Positions 24,178-39,345 are shown, counted from the first letter of the stretch. The stretch is DNA of 64,000 nucleotides from Haloarcula nitratireducens (GCF_019599505.1 NZ_RKLT01000001.1:682001-746000); one strand, 5' to 3'. The notes: a model not told the origin generated them from the sequence alone. Numbers and translations are program-made.

Positions 24178-26619
24178 ATGGCGCTGAACCCGCTCGGGCT
24201 GGCACCGCTCGCCGTCGTCGTCGCGATCCTCGCGCTCGTCGGTCTCGGGATGGTCCACGAGGGGGTCGACGACCGACTGACGCGCCTCGCGCGCCGGCTG
24301 TTCGGCCGGTACGTCCGGGCATCGCCGGAACGCGAACGCCGGCTGGAAGCCGCCTACATCGGCCGAACCTATCGCGGCTACGCCGCGCGGACGCTCCTGT
24401 TCACGGGGCTGGCCGCCGTCGGCGGCGCGATCGCGGGGGCCTACACCGTCGGCGGGTTCCTCCTGTCGGTCCCGACGCTGGTCGAACTGTCGATGGGCCT
24501 GCCGCGGACGATAACCGGCGCGGTCGGGCTCGTCGGGTTCGAGCTGATCCTGAGTCCGACGCAGACGCTCGCCATCCTGATCGCTGGCGGTGTGCTCTTC
24601 GGCGTCCTCGTCGCGGCGTTGACCTACTCGATGCGGTGGGAGATGCCGAAGAGCACCGCGGAGGTGCGCCAGCGCAACATCGACGAGGGGATGGCCCGCA
24701 CCATCGCGTTCATGTACGCGCTCTCCCGGGGCGGGATGGCGTTCCCGGCCGTGATGGGCGTCCTCGCTCGGAACGACGAGATCTACGGCGACACCGCCCG
24801 CGAGATCAGCGTCGCGGTCCGCGAGATGGACCTGTTCGGCCGGGACGTGATCACGGCGCTCGAACGCGTCTCCCGGCGGACGCCGAGCGAGCAGTTCAAG
24901 ACGTTCTCGGAGAACCTCGGGAGCGTCCTCCAGAGCGGGCAGTCGCTCCCGACGTTCCTCCGCGACCAGTACGAGCGCCACCACGAGGAGGCCGAACAGC
25001 GGCAGGCCGACCTGTTGGAGTCGCTGGCCACCATCGCCGAGGGGTACGTCACCATCTTCGTCGCCGGGGTCCTGTTCCTCATCACCATACTGCTCGTGTT
25101 CGGCCTGACGACGGCCGATACGCTCGCGCTCCTCCAGTTGCTCGCCTACCTCGCTATCCCGCTGGGCAATCTGGGATTCATGGTCTTCTTAGGTCAGAAA
25201 CTCGACTCGCTCGGCATCGGCGACTCCGGGACGAGCGACAGCTTCGACGACCACGAGACGGCGACGTTCGGCCGGCCGACCGCGACGCGGTCCCGAACCG
25301 GCCTCGCCGACGGCGGGGCCGTTCCCGGCGAACAGGCCACCGCGGCCCGCCTCCGGTTTTACGACCGACTGAGGTGGTTGAAGCGCGGACTTCGGTCGCC
25401 GATGCGGTCGCTGATCTGGCACCCCACGCGGGTTCTCTACGTGGCCGTTCCGGTCGCTCTCGTGCTCTTCGCCCTTCGCGCACCGGCCGCGTTCCAGACC
25501 GAGACGGTGAATATCAGACTCCTGGACGACCTCGTCGTGCAGTCCGTCCTCCTCGTCCTCGGTTCGTTCGCGGTCGTCCGCACCGTCTACGCCCGCCGCA
25601 TCAGGCGTATCGAGGCGGCGACGCCGGAGCTGCTCGAACGGCTGGCGAGCCTCAACGAGGCGGGGATGACGTTCGTTGAGAGCCTCCGGCGCGTTCGCGA
25701 GAGCGACGTCGGCGTCCTCTCGACGGAACTCGACCGGATCTGGGCGGACATCAGCATGGGGGCCAACGCCGACGACGCCCTCGTCCGCTTCGGCCAGCGC
25801 ATTCGGACGACGCCCATCTCTCGGGTCGTGGCGCTGCTGACCAACTCGATTCGGGCCTCCAGCGAACTCGGTCCGGTGTTGCGGATCGCCGCCTCGCAGT
25901 CCCGCGCCGACCGCCGGCTCCGGCGTCGCCGCCGACAGGAGATGCTCACCTATCTCGTCGTCATCTACGTCTCCTTTCTGGTGTTTCTGGTCATCATCGT
26001 CGCGGTACAGGAGGTGCTCGTGCCGAGTCTCCCCTCCTCCGTGCCGGTCCCGGAATCCTCGAACCGACTCGGCGTCGGCGTCGACCAGTTCGCGCGGCTC
26101 GGACGGGTCGACAAGGCGGCGTACACGCTGGTCTTCTTCCACACCGCGCTCGTGCAGGCGGTGCTGACCGGGTTCATCGGCGGGCAGTTGGGCGAGGGGA
26201 CGCTCAGAGACGGCGCGAAACACGCGGCCGTTCTGCTCGGGGTCGCCTACGTCGCGTTCGTCCTGCTCTCCTCGCCCGTGGCGTCGATGACGGTGACGGA
26301 GCCGACCGCCGAGGGCGGCCAGCTGACCGTCGATCAGGCGTCGCTCTCGACCGGCGGATTCGTCGTCGTCCGCGCCGACGACGCCGACGGCGAGGTGCTC
26401 GGCGTCTCGGGCTATCTCGAACCCGGCTCGCACGACGACGTGACTATCCGGCTGGACGAGGTGCCGGCGGAGGGCCGGTCGGTCGTCCTCGTCGCGCATC
26501 GGGACACGAACGGCGACCAGCGGCTCGGCTACGACTTCCGGTCGCCGGGCGAACTCGACCGGCCGTACGCGGCGTCGGGTCGGCGCGACGCGGTGGCCGT
26601 CGAGGTGGAACTCGGCTGA
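24178..26619 (+). CDS. Type II secretion F-domain platform protein (PilC-like) with extra C-terminal domain
   Basis: 813 residues. Two T2SS-F domains: about 150-360 (RTIAFMYALSRGGMAFPAVM ... helices) and about 480-640 (LLERLASLNEAGMTFVESL ... helices), each with cytoplasmic helical bundles and membrane segments. After a last helix near residue 700, a beta-rich domain of about 110 residues follows (LSTGGFVVVRADD, VSGYLEPGSHDDVTIRL, VLVAHRDTNGDQ). From memory it resembles the haloarchaeal surface domain DUF7282 and is probably outside the cell. It starts one base after the ATPase stop. Confidence 0.88.
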   Translation: MALNPLGLAPLAVVVAILALVGLGMVHEGVDDRLTRLARRLFGRYVRASPERERRLEAAYIGRTYRGYAARTLLFTGLAAVGGAIAGAYTVGGFLLSVPTLVELSMGLPRTITGAVGLVGFELILSPTQTLAILIAGGVLFGVLVAALTYSMRWEMPKSTAEVRQRNIDEGMARTIAFMYALSRGGMAFPAVMGVLARNDEIYGDTAREISVAVREMDLFGRDVITALERVSRRTPSEQFKTFSENLGSVLQSGQSLPTFLRDQYERHHEEAEQRQADLLESLATIAEGYVTIFVAGVLFLITILLVFGLTTADTLALLQLLAYLAIPLGNLGFMVFLGQKLDSLGIGDSGTSDSFDDHETATFGRPTATRSRTGLADGGAVPGEQATAARLRFYDRLRWLKRGLRSPMRSLIWHPTRVLYVAVPVALVLFALRAPAAFQTETVNIRLLDDLVVQSVLLVLGSFAVVRTVYARRIRRIEAATPELLERLASLNEAGMTFVESLRRVRESDVGVLSTELDRIWADISMGANADDALVRFGQRIRTTPISRVVALLTNSIRASSELGPVLRIAASQSRADRRLRRRRRQEMLTYLVVIYVSFLVFLVIIVAVQEVLVPSLPSSVPVPESSNRLGVGVDQFARLGRVDKAAYTLVFFHTALVQAVLTGFIGGQLGEGTLRDGAKHAAVLLGVAYVAFVLLSSPVASMTVTEPTAEGGQLTVDQASLSTGGFVVVRADDADGEVLGVSGYLEPGSHDDVTIRLDEVPAEGRSVVLVAHRDTNGDQRLGYDFRSPGELDRPYAASGRRDAVAVEVELG

Positions 26620-26657
26620 CGCTGGGTTTACGGTCACCTGTCCGGTAGGGACGGCTG

Positions 26658-28313
26658 ATGGACTTCGCCGCCTTCGCCGACCGCGCCGCCACCATCGAAG
26701 CCGAGAGCGCCGATACGGATATCACCGAGTCCGTCACGGCGTTGCTCGCCGACGCGGACGAGGACCTCGACACGCTGGCTCGCTTCGCGCAGGGGCGGGT
26801 GTTTCCCGCCCACGCGTCGCGGACGCTCGATATCGGCCCGCGCCTCTGTTACGAGGCCATCGCGCGGGCCGCCGGACAGAACGTGAGCGGCGACGACGTG
26901 GAAGAGCGGTTGGCCGAACGGGGCGAGATCGGCGACGTGGCGGCGAGCTACGACTTCGGCGGTCAGCAGGGGTTGACCGCCTTCGGCGGGGGCAGCGGGA
27001 GCGACGCCCTCACCGTCGCGGGAGTCGACCGCGAGCTGTCGGACCTCGCGGCCGTCTCCGGCGACGGCAGCCAGGAGACGAAGGTCGACATGCTCTTCGG
27101 CCTGTTCAATCGCTGTGACGCCGAGGAGGCCCGCTACCTCGCCCGACTCGTCCTCTCGGAGATGCGCATCGGCGTCGGCGACGGCACCGTCCGGGACGCG
27201 ATCGCGGACGCGTTCGACGTGCCGGTCGAAGCCGTCGAGCGCGCCCTGCAGGTCTCGAACGACTACGGCCACGTCGCAGAGGTGGCTCGCGACGAAGGGG
27301 AGGCCGGACTCGACGCCGTCGACCTCGAAGTCGGTCGGCCCGTGCAGGCCATGCTCGCACAGGCCGGCACCGTCAGCGACGCGCTGGAAGACTGGGAGGA
27401 AGCGGCCGTCGAGCGGAAGTACGACGGTGCTCGCGTGCAGGTCCACTTCGACGGGGAGTCGGCGACCCTCTTCTCGCGCAACATGGAGGACGTGACCGAC
27501 CCGCTGCCCGAAGTCGTCGCCACCGTCGAGGAGTCGCTCGACGCGCCGGCCATCCTCGACGGCGAGGTGGTCGCCGTCGACGACGCGGGCGACCCGCTCC
27601 CCTTTCAGGAGGTGCTCCGCCGGTTCCGCCGGAAACACGACGTGGCGGCGGCCCGCGAGGACGTGACGGTTCGCCTCCACCTCTTCGACTGCCTGCACGC
27701 CGACGGCGAGGACTTACTGGACGCGCCGCTCCGGGAGCGCCACGCGACCCTCGACTCGATCGTTCCCGAGGAGACGGTCTCGGACCTGTGGCTCACCGAC
27801 GACGCCGACGAGGTCGCCGATATCGAGGCCGCGGCCCTCGACGCGGGCCACGAGGGCATCATGCTGAAAGACCCCGAGGCGGCCTACACGCCGGGCAAGC
27901 GCGGGAAGAACTGGCGCAAGCGCAAACCCGACGTGGAGACGCTCGACTGCGTGGTGACCGGCGGCGAGTGGGGCGAGGGGCGGCGAGCGAACGTTTTCGG
28001 GACGTTCGAACTCTCGGTGCGGACCGACGACGGCTACGCGACGGTCGGCAACGTCGCCACCGGCCTCACCGACGAGGAACTGGACGACCTGACCGAGCGA
28101 CTCGAACCCCACGTCACCGCGAGCGAGGGCCGCGACGTGACCTTCTCCCCGGAACTCGTCTTCGAGGTGGGCTACGAGGAGATCCAGTCCTCGACGAACT
28201 ACGAGTCGGGCTACGCGCTCCGGTTCCCGCGTTTTCTCGCGGTTCGGGAGGACAAGTCGCCCGACGCCGCCGACTCGCTTGACCGCGTGACGCGGCTGGC
28301 CGAGAGCGAGTGA
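26658..28313 (+). CDS. ligA: ATP-dependent DNA ligase
   Basis: 551 residues. N-terminal DNA-binding domain to about residue 225, catalytic motif AVERKYDGARVQVH with the AMP-accepting Lys254, motifs FSRNMEDVT, ILDGEVVAVD and EGIMLKD, and a C-terminal OB domain with KRGKNWRKRKPD. It seals nicks between Okazaki fragments and in repair. Length is normal for archaeal ligases. Stand-alone gene 38 bases after the secretion platform gene. Confidence 0.95.
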   Translation: MDFAAFADRAATIEAESADTDITESVTALLADADEDLDTLARFAQGRVFPAHASRTLDIGPRLCYEAIARAAGQNVSGDDVEERLAERGEIGDVAASYDFGGQQGLTAFGGGSGSDALTVAGVDRELSDLAAVSGDGSQETKVDMLFGLFNRCDAEEARYLARLVLSEMRIGVGDGTVRDAIADAFDVPVEAVERALQVSNDYGHVAEVARDEGEAGLDAVDLEVGRPVQAMLAQAGTVSDALEDWEEAAVERKYDGARVQVHFDGESATLFSRNMEDVTDPLPEVVATVEESLDAPAILDGEVVAVDDAGDPLPFQEVLRRFRRKHDVAAAREDVTVRLHLFDCLHADGEDLLDAPLRERHATLDSIVPEETVSDLWLTDDADEVADIEAAALDAGHEGIMLKDPEAAYTPGKRGKNWRKRKPDVETLDCVVTGGEWGEGRRANVFGTFELSVRTDDGYATVGNVATGLTDEELDDLTERLEPHVTASEGRDVTFSPELVFEVGYEEIQSSTNYESGYALRFPRFLAVREDKSPDAADSLDRVTRLAESE

Positions 28314-28379
28314 GCCGCTCGCCCGCGGAACGATTCCGCGACCAGTACGCGTATACCACCGCCGTCTGTACCCCGGAGT

Positions 28380-29126
28380 ATGACCATCAGGCACGACGGC
28401 ATCACGGCCGAGTGGCTCGGCTACGCGACGCTCCGACTGGAGGGCGAGGACACCGTGGTCTACCTCGATCCGGGTCGGTACGGCGTCCTCACCGGCGAGT
28501 GGGAGCCCGACACGCCCGGCGTCGGTCATCCGGCGACGCGCGACTACGCCCCGAACGACGGCGACGTGGTCTGTGTCACGCACGTCCACCACTACGACCC
28601 CGACGGCATCCGCCGCGTCGCGAAAGACGACGCGACGATCGTCGCCTTCGAAGGTATCAACGTTCGCGACTCCAGCCGCGACCTAGAGCGCCTCTCGGAC
28701 CTCGATTACGACGTTCGAGAGGTGTCGATGGAGGACGAACTCGTCGTCGACGACGTCCCCGTCTGGACGGTCCCCGCGTACAACCGCGAAGACGGTCCGA
28801 ACGTCGACGGTAACGGCGACCCGATTCACCCGAAGGGGTTCGGTTGCGGATTCTTGCTCTCCGTGGACGGCGTGCGGGTGTTCTGGACCGGCGACTCGGA
28901 CGTCCTCCCGGGCCACTCCGAACTCGACGTCTCGCTGTTCGTCCCCTCTATCTCTCAGAGCTACACGATGGACCGCTACGACGCGGCCGAACTGGCCGAG
29001 GCGATGGACCCCGACCTCGTCCTCCCGATGCACTACAACACGTTCGGCTCGCTGGAGGCCGACGACGAGGCGTTCGCCGCCGACGTCGCCCGCCGTCGCG
29101 TTCCGGTCGTCTTAGACCGCGACTGA
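28380..29126 (+). CDS. Metallo-beta-lactamase-fold hydrolase (UPF0173-like)
   Basis: 248 residues. The fold is recognisable from AEWLGYATLRLEGEDTVVYLDPG, the metal-motif region CVTHVHHYDPDGIRR, VFWTGDSDVLPG and LVLPMHYNTFGSLEAD. The usual HxHxDH is altered to HVHHYD, with the acidic residue displaced by one and the final His missing, so metal binding may differ. Substrate unknown. Confidence 0.82.
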   Translation: MTIRHDGITAEWLGYATLRLEGEDTVVYLDPGRYGVLTGEWEPDTPGVGHPATRDYAPNDGDVVCVTHVHHYDPDGIRRVAKDDATIVAFEGINVRDSSRDLERLSDLDYDVREVSMEDELVVDDVPVWTVPAYNREDGPNVDGNGDPIHPKGFGCGFLLSVDGVRVFWTGDSDVLPGHSELDVSLFVPSISQSYTMDRYDAAELAEAMDPDLVLPMHYNTFGSLEADDEAFAADVARRRVPVVLDRD

Positions 29127-29173
29127 GCGCCCTTCGCCGCCCGATGCCCGTTCGCGTCCGGACGCGACGGCCC

Positions 29174-30280
29174 TCAGATGACGTCCATCTCGGTCAGCCG
29201 CTCGGGCAGGTACGTGTCGGTGACGAAATCGAGACCGCGGGAGGCCAGCGCCTGCTGTTCGGCCTTCTTCCCGATGTCGAGCTGGAGCTCTATCTGCTCG
29301 CGCCAGAACTCCGTCTGGAAGCGGGGGTCCTCCAGTTCGGATTCGAGCGCGTTGATGTCCGAGTCGCCGAGCGGGTCGGTCGGCAGGTCGTACTCCACGA
29401 TGTCGGCCGGGCGGATGCCGACGAACTCGGCTTCCGGCGTCGCCAGGTACTCAGAGAGGTGCGCGGACTTGATAGAGCCGTAGGCCACCGAGCCGTAGAT
29501 GCGGTACGACCACGGGTCGCCGTCTGTGAAGACCACGACGGGTAGGTCGAGTTCGTCGTGGAGTCGCTTGGTGATGCGGCGGGTCGCCCGCGCGGGCTGG
29601 CCCTTGAGGTGGACGACGATGACGTTGTACTCCTCGTCGAAGCCGTTCTCGACGAGCCGGTCGCGCATCCCGCCGGTCTCCACGCAGAGGACGAAGTCGG
29701 CGTCGTGGTCCAGGAACTCGATGGTGTCGGGGTTGTTCGGAATCTGGTAACCGCCCTCGCCGACGTCCTCCTGACAGTGGATCTCGCGCTCGCCGCGGCG
29801 GGTCTGCTCGCGGATCTGCAGCGGTCCCATGAGCGTCGCGCCGGACTCCTCGGGGCGCATGTGGAAGTCCTCTCGGGTGACCTCCGAGACGATCTCTAAG
29901 TCCTCGACGAGGTCGTTGGACTCGTCCTGGCTGTTGAACTGCGCCTCCTCTAGGTCCCAGGACTCCGAGAGGTAGTACAGTTCACGCAGGGTAGACGAGC
30001 GGTCCTCCTCTAACTGCTGGGCGAGGAAGTCGATGGTGTAGGTCGCTTTCAGCAGCTTCTCCGCGCCCGAAACCGACTTCGCCGACCGGGTGGAGGTGCG
30101 GTCGCCGTACACCCAGACGTCCTTGTCCTCGTCGTACTCGATGTTGGACTTCGTCCGCGTCGGCAGGGTCATCCGCGGCACGTCGCCCTCCGCGAACTGG
30201 TCGTAGAACTCGGCCGCGAGGTCGATGAGTTGTTGGCGGGCCTCTTCCTCTTTCTGTGGGGTGTCTGATTCTGTGCTCAT
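29174..30280 (-). CDS. top6A: DNA topoisomerase VI subunit A
   Basis: 368 residues. The Spo11-like winged-helix domain has the catalytic tyrosine in [12 protein letters not shown] (Tyr102 or Tyr103), and the Toprim domain has [14 protein letters not shown] and [19 protein letters not shown]. It makes the double-strand cut with 5' phosphotyrosine links, with ATPase from subunit B. One base after the top6B stop, so the two form an operon. Confidence 0.95.
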   Translation of the reverse strand: MSTESDTPQKEEEARQQLIDLAAEFYDQFAEGDVPRMTLPTRTKSNIEYDEDKDVWVYGDRTSTRSAKSVSGAEKLLKATYTIDFLAQQLEEDRSSTLRELYYLSESWDLEEAQFNSQDESNDLVEDLEIVSEVTREDFHMRPEESGATLMGPLQIREQTRRGEREIHCQEDVGEGGYQIPNNPDTIEFLDHDADFVLCVETGGMRDRLVENGFDEEYNVIVVHLKGQPARATRRITKRLHDELDLPVVVFTDGDPWSYRIYGSVAYGSIKSAHLSEYLATPEAEFVGIRPADIVEYDLPTDPLGDSDINALESELEDPRFQTEFWREQIELQLDIGKKAEQQALASRGLDFVTDTYLPERLTEMDVI

Positions 30281-30281
30281 A

Positions 30282-32714
30282 TCAGGCGTCCACCGTCAGT
30301 TTCTCGTCTTCGACGCCGTCGACCGAGACGGTGAACTCGGCGTCGTCTGCCACGCTGTACTCCAGTACCGCCGTCTCGCCCGGCTCGACCGTCGCGGACC
30401 ACTTCACGAACCACTCGCCGTCCATCTCCACGACGTTCGCGCCGTTTCTCACCTCGGGGCGGGCCGTGACGATGTCGGTCAGGTCCACGTCCGCGTTCAC
30501 GTCGTCGTTGTTCTCCACGACGAGGCGAACCGTCCCGTCCTCGACCTCCCGTTCGACGAGGACGTTGTTCATGATGCGCGCGATCGAGTCGTCGATGTTC
30601 AGCTCCTCGTTGTCGGTGACCTGCGTCAACTTCTCGGCCATCTCCGGGAGGATGGTCGCCAGCTTGTCCTGCTTCTCGCGGCGCTGGCGCATCGAGCGGC
30701 GCTTGTTCAGGTAGCTCTTGAGTTCGCGGGCGGCCTCCCGGATGGCGAGTTCGATCTCGTCTTCCATCTCGGGGACGTTGGCGATGGCGTCCTTCGACTC
30801 GCTGGTGAAGGGGACGTTCGTCGAGGCGACGTGGACCATGATGACCGCCGGGCCGTTCGGAACGCCCGACCCGCCGGGCTGGTCCAGGTTGTAGTTGCGC
30901 CAGTTGATGGTCTTGATGACGTCGGTCGTCGCACACGCGCCGCGCTGGTAGACCAGCGGGACGCGGTTAGCGAAGCGCATCACCTCGACGCTCCCCTCAG
31001 CCTTGAGTTCGCCGCCGTAGGCGATGCCCGCCTCGACGATGAACGGGTCGCCGCCGTGGACCGCCGCGTCGCGCGTCGAAGCGGCGTAGAAGTCCGCGTC
31101 GAACTCCTTTCGCAGCCCGGACTCGACCAGTTCAGCGGTGATCGGGGCCAGACAGTCCGTCGGCGGCGACATGATGTCCGTCTGCCGCATCGCGGTCAGG
31201 AGTTCGCTCGCCGTGTCGCGGTCGTCGGCCACCGCCGAGACGTTCGGCGGGTCGTCGGGGACCCGCACGGCCGCGTCCCACAACTGGTCGACGACGTTCT
31301 CCCTGGCCGTCTCGCCGAAGGTGGCGTCGTCCTGCTCCTCGGTCATGTCGGCCGCGCGGTCGACGTACTCGCGGAACTCGTCGCGGGTGAGACGGTGGCG
31401 GCTCTCCGTTCCGTCGGACTTCGTCCGACTCTCCGAGGCCCGTAGCGCCTCGCTGAACTTGTCGGCCAGTCGGCTCGCCAGTCCTTCGACGACGGCGTCG
31501 TCCTTCCGGGTTGTCGTCGCCGCGTCGACCAGCTCGTAGAGGTCGCTCGCCCGCTCGTCGGTGACGACCGACCACGCGGCGGCGACGGCGTTCCCCCGCA
31601 CCGTCTCGCCGAACGTGGTGCCGTGGTCGGCCTCGACCGACTCGGCCGCCTCGGCGACGATGGCCTCGATCTCGTGATGAGCCACTCGGTCGCGATCGTG
31701 GACGGCATCCGAGATGGCCTCGGCGAACTCGCTGGTGGCCGTCGCGCCCTTGTTGGCGACGGCGTCCTCGACGGCCGACGCGACGTCGACGTCTTCCTGT
31801 ACCTTCGGCGGCTGCCACGCCATCCCGCGGCCGTAGTGGCGGTCGTTGAAGTTCTGGACGACGCTCCGCGCGGTCTTCCCGCCGACGCGGGTGAACTCCT
31901 CTTGGAGGAAGCCGGAGACGGAGTAGGAGTCCGTCGCCTCCAGCATCTTCAGGAGCGTGCCGAGTTCGACGCCGTGGGGGTGCGGGCGGATCTCCTCGGT
32001 CTCGTCGGGAAGGCCCGCGCCCTCGACGCGTTCGAACTTCAGCGGCTCGTCCAGCCCGGGCTCGTCGAACTCGATGCGGGCGTGGGGGTTGACGACCGCG
32101 GTGTCCTGGATGTAGTCGTGAAGGCTGCCGCGAGCGCGCATGTTGGCCTCCATCTCCAGTTCGATGCGGGTGCCGTGCGGGCGCTCCCACGAGGTGGTCT
32201 CGTCGACGCTGATCTCGGGCTCGTTGGAGTCCGTGTCGACGATGAGCTCGAAGTACTGCGCGTCGGTCTGCCCCTTCGGCCGGGAGGTTATCTTCGCGGG
32301 CTTGCCGGAGGTGAGCTGCGAGTAGAGGACGGCGGCGGAGATACCGATACCCTGCTGACCGCGGTTCTGTTCGCGGGCGTGGAACCGAGAGCCGTAGAGG
32401 AGTTTCCCGAAGATCTTCGGGAGCTGTTCCTTCGTGATGCCGGGACCGTTGTCCTCGACGACGAGGCGGTAGTAGTCGCCGGCCTCCTGGATCTCGACGT
32501 AGATGTCCGGTTTGATGCCGGCCTCCTCGCAGGCGTCGAGCGCGTTGTCGACCGCCTCCTTGACGGCGGTGACGAGCGCCCGGGCCCCCGAGTCGAAGCC
32601 GAGCATGTGCTTGTTCTTCTCGAAGAACTCGGCGATGGAGATGGCCCGTTGCGATTCGGCCAGCTCCTCGGCGATGCCTTCTCCCTCGCCGAGTTGAGAC
32701 TGATACGAGGTCAT
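30282..32714 (-). CDS. top6B: DNA topoisomerase VI subunit B
   Basis: 810 residues. GHKL ATPase motifs: [16 protein letters not shown] (N-box), [18 protein letters not shown] (G1) and [20 protein letters not shown] (G2). A transducer domain and a C-terminal extension with an Ig-like fold follow (final about 110 residues). The region around residues 290-480, between the H2TH-like part and the transducer, is rich in charged helices and appears longer than in minimal archaeal homologues. First gene of top6BA; a TATA-like CTTTTAA at 32742-32748 gives an almost leaderless transcript. Confidence 0.95.
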   Translation of the reverse strand: MTSYQSQLGEGEGIAEELAESQRAISIAEFFEKNKHMLGFDSGARALVTAVKEAVDNALDACEEAGIKPDIYVEIQEAGDYYRLVVEDNGPGITKEQLPKIFGKLLYGSRFHAREQNRGQQGIGISAAVLYSQLTSGKPAKITSRPKGQTDAQYFELIVDTDSNEPEISVDETTSWERPHGTRIELEMEANMRARGSLHDYIQDTAVVNPHARIEFDEPGLDEPLKFERVEGAGLPDETEEIRPHPHGVELGTLLKMLEATDSYSVSGFLQEEFTRVGGKTARSVVQNFNDRHYGRGMAWQPPKVQEDVDVASAVEDAVANKGATATSEFAEAISDAVHDRDRVAHHEIEAIVAEAAESVEADHGTTFGETVRGNAVAAAWSVVTDERASDLYELVDAATTTRKDDAVVEGLASRLADKFSEALRASESRTKSDGTESRHRLTRDEFREYVDRAADMTEEQDDATFGETARENVVDQLWDAAVRVPDDPPNVSAVADDRDTASELLTAMRQTDIMSPPTDCLAPITAELVESGLRKEFDADFYAASTRDAAVHGGDPFIVEAGIAYGGELKAEGSVEVMRFANRVPLVYQRGACATTDVIKTINWRNYNLDQPGGSGVPNGPAVIMVHVASTNVPFTSESKDAIANVPEMEDEIELAIREAARELKSYLNKRRSMRQRREKQDKLATILPEMAEKLTQVTDNEELNIDDSIARIMNNVLVEREVEDGTVRLVVENNDDVNADVDLTDIVTARPEVRNGANVVEMDGEWFVKWSATVEPGETAVLEYSVADDAEFTVSVDGVEDEKLTVDA

Positions 32715-37269
<4,555 letters not shown>

Positions 37270-37275
37270 CGGACT

Positions 37276-37302
37276 CGAATCGCTCTGCGATTCGGGCGTT
37301 TT
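37276..37302 (+). terminator. Hairpin terminator after gyrBA
   Basis: CGAATCG (37276-37282) pairs with CGATTCG (37288-37294) around a 5-base loop, followed by GGGCGTTTT. It lies 7 bases after the gyrA stop. Confidence 0.5.
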
Positions 37303-37383
37303 GGCAACAAATCCGTCCGGTCAGCGACGCGCCGCTGTCAATGAAAGGTGAGGGACTAACAGGGCGGGGACGCTACGGCGGGT

Positions 37384-38427
37384 ATGGACGTTCGGGAGCA
37401 TCTGTCTCAACACGAGCGGGTCGAACAGCTCCCCCTCGTGACGGAGTCCGCGACGGTGACGCTCGCGGAGGCGATGGACGACAACCGCACGGAAGCGGTG
37501 GAAGACGCCATCCGCGGCCAGCTGGAACCCCTCGACGGGGCGAACTGGCTCGACGAGATTCACGACGGCGCTGAGTACCAATGGGAGGAGCTATCGGAGC
37601 GACTGGACGCGATCGACGTCTCGGAGCACCGCCGCGACGACATCTCGACGCTCGTCGACCGACTCGAACGGGCGTATCCGTCGCTGTTGCAGGTGCGGGT
37701 CCGGGCAGAAGAGGAACTCGACTTCGCACCGGGGCAGTACGTCACGCTCCAGTTCCACGACACGCCGCGGGCGTACTCGCTGGCGGATTCGCCCAACGAG
37801 GACGAACTGGCCTTCGGCGTCCGGCGGGTCCCCGGCGGCCGGTTGACGAGCGACCTGTTCCAGGAACTCGAGGTCGGCGACCAGGTGGTCGTCCGCGGTC
37901 CGAACGGGGAGATGACGTTGGACGAGCCCTCGAACCGGGACATGGTGTTTCTCGCCACGGGGACCGGTGCCGCCCCGTTCAAGAGCATGATCGACTACAC
38001 GTTCGAGGAGGGGAGAGACACCGTCGACGGGGAACAGCGGGACGTCTGGCTGTTCCTGGGCTGTGGCTGGGAAGACGACATCCCACACCGGGAGCACTTC
38101 CGCGAGCTCGCCGACGAGCGGGAGAACTTCCACTTCGTCCCGACGCTGACCCGCGAGTCGCTGCTGACCGACTGGGACGGCGAGACCGACTACGTCCAGC
38201 AGGTGTTCATCAAGTACTTGGATGACGAACTCGACGAGACGGACCTACCCGACGCGTTCGCGGACGTCGCGACCGAACGGCCGAAGACGGACGTCGACGC
38301 GAGAATCCGTCCCGAGAACACCGAACTGTACGCCTGTGGCGTCACGGCGATGGTGACGACGCTCGTCCGCGCGGCGAAAGCGGTCGGCGTCCCCGAGGAC
38401 TCGATGCAGTACGAAGGGTTCGGGTGA
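37384..38427 (+). CDS. FAD-binding ferredoxin/flavodoxin-type oxidoreductase
   Basis: 347 residues. Residues about 1-95 form an acidic helical region of unknown role. From about 97 the ferredoxin-NADP-reductase fold follows: FAPGQYVTLQF, the FAD-binding RAYSLADSPNED, GGRLTSDLFQELEVGDQVVV, the NAD(P)-binding VFLATGTGAAPFKSM and a C-terminal LYACGVTAMVTTLVRAAK. It transfers electrons between NAD(P)H and an iron-sulfur or other acceptor. The partner is unknown. Confidence 0.8.
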   Translation: MDVREHLSQHERVEQLPLVTESATVTLAEAMDDNRTEAVEDAIRGQLEPLDGANWLDEIHDGAEYQWEELSERLDAIDVSEHRRDDISTLVDRLERAYPSLLQVRVRAEEELDFAPGQYVTLQFHDTPRAYSLADSPNEDELAFGVRRVPGGRLTSDLFQELEVGDQVVVRGPNGEMTLDEPSNRDMVFLATGTGAAPFKSMIDYTFEEGRDTVDGEQRDVWLFLGCGWEDDIPHREHFRELADERENFHFVPTLTRESLLTDWDGETDYVQQVFIKYLDDELDETDLPDAFADVATERPKTDVDARIRPENTELYACGVTAMVTTLVRAAKAVGVPEDSMQYEGFG

Positions 38428-38430
38428 GCC

Positions 38431-39345
38431 CTAGAGGATTCGCTTGCCGAACGCGCTCGCGGCCAGTTCGCAGGCGAGTTCCGCGGTCTGATTGTGGTCG
38501 TCGAGGATGGGATTGACCTCGACCAGTTCCATCGTCCGAAGTTTGTCGTGTCGCTCCGCGACGTACTCCATGGCGACGTGGGCTTCGCGGTAGGAGACGC
38601 CGCCCCGAACCGGCGTCCCGACGCCGGGGGCTTCCGTCGGGTCGAGCCAGTCCATATCGAGCGAGACGTGGATAGCGTCGGTGCCGTCCGCCGCAATACC
38701 GAGGGCCTCTTCAACGACTTCCGGGACGCTCCGAGCGTCGACGTCGGACATGGAGTACGCCGTCACGTCGCTCTCGCGGACGAGGCGCCGCTCGCCTTCG
38801 TCCAGGTTACGGAGTCCGACCAGTACGACGTTCTCCTCGCTGACCGCGGGCGTGTGGGCCCACGATTCGTCGGCGAACGACCCCTTGCCGAGGATGGCCG
38901 CGAGCGACATCCCGTGGATGTTCCCGCTCGGCGTCGTCTGGGGGGTGTTGAAATCGCCGTGGGCGTCGAACCAGACGACGCCGAGCGACTCGTCGGGTTC
39001 GGCCGCACCCGCGACGGTGCCGATGGCGATAGAGTGGTCACCGCCCAGAACCAGCGGGAACTCGCCGTCGTCGATAGTGCCGCTTACGGCCGTTCGCACG
39101 TCTTCGCAGACCTCTCTCGTCTCTCGGCGGAACTTCGCCCGCCCGCCGCGGGGCTGGTCCGCGTCCGGGTCGCGGGCTTCCGGTCTCGGCACTGCGAGGT
39201 CGCCGCCGTCGGTGCAGTCGACGCCGAGTCCGTCCAACTGTTCGGCCAGCCCCCCGTAGCGGATCGCCGAGGGCCCCATATCGACGCCGCGCCGGTCGGC
39301 CCCGAGGTCCATCGGAACGCCGAGGACGCGGACGGTTCTGTCCAT
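38431..39345 (-). CDS. Arginase/agmatinase family hydrolase
   Basis: 304 residues with the binuclear manganese site: LVLGGDHSIAIG, VVWFDAHGDFNTP and VSLDMDWLDPTEAPGVG. The RRGVDMGPSAIRYGGL N-terminus and GNIHGMSLA loop fit the arginase (RocF-like) branch better than agmatinase, so arginine to ornithine plus urea is the most likely reaction. Convergent with the flavin reductase gene (3-base gap). Confidence 0.88.
   Translation of the reverse strand: MDRTVRVLGVPMDLGADRRGVDMGPSAIRYGGLAEQLDGLGVDCTDGGDLAVPRPEARDPDADQPRGGRAKFRRETREVCEDVRTAVSGTIDDGEFPLVLGGDHSIAIGTVAGAAEPDESLGVVWFDAHGDFNTPQTTPSGNIHGMSLAAILGKGSFADESWAHTPAVSEENVVLVGLRNLDEGERRLVRESDVTAYSMSDVDARSVPEVVEEALGIAADGTDAIHVSLDMDWLDPTEAPGVGTPVRGGVSYREAHVAMEYVAERHDKLRTMELVEVNPILDDHNQTAELACELAASAFGKRIL

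Noticed and set aside
30225..31445. A 406-codon open frame on the plus strand opposite top6B
   Set aside because: It is antisense to the well-supported top6B, its translation has no domain, and long antisense frames are expected in GC-rich genes with strong third-position bias.
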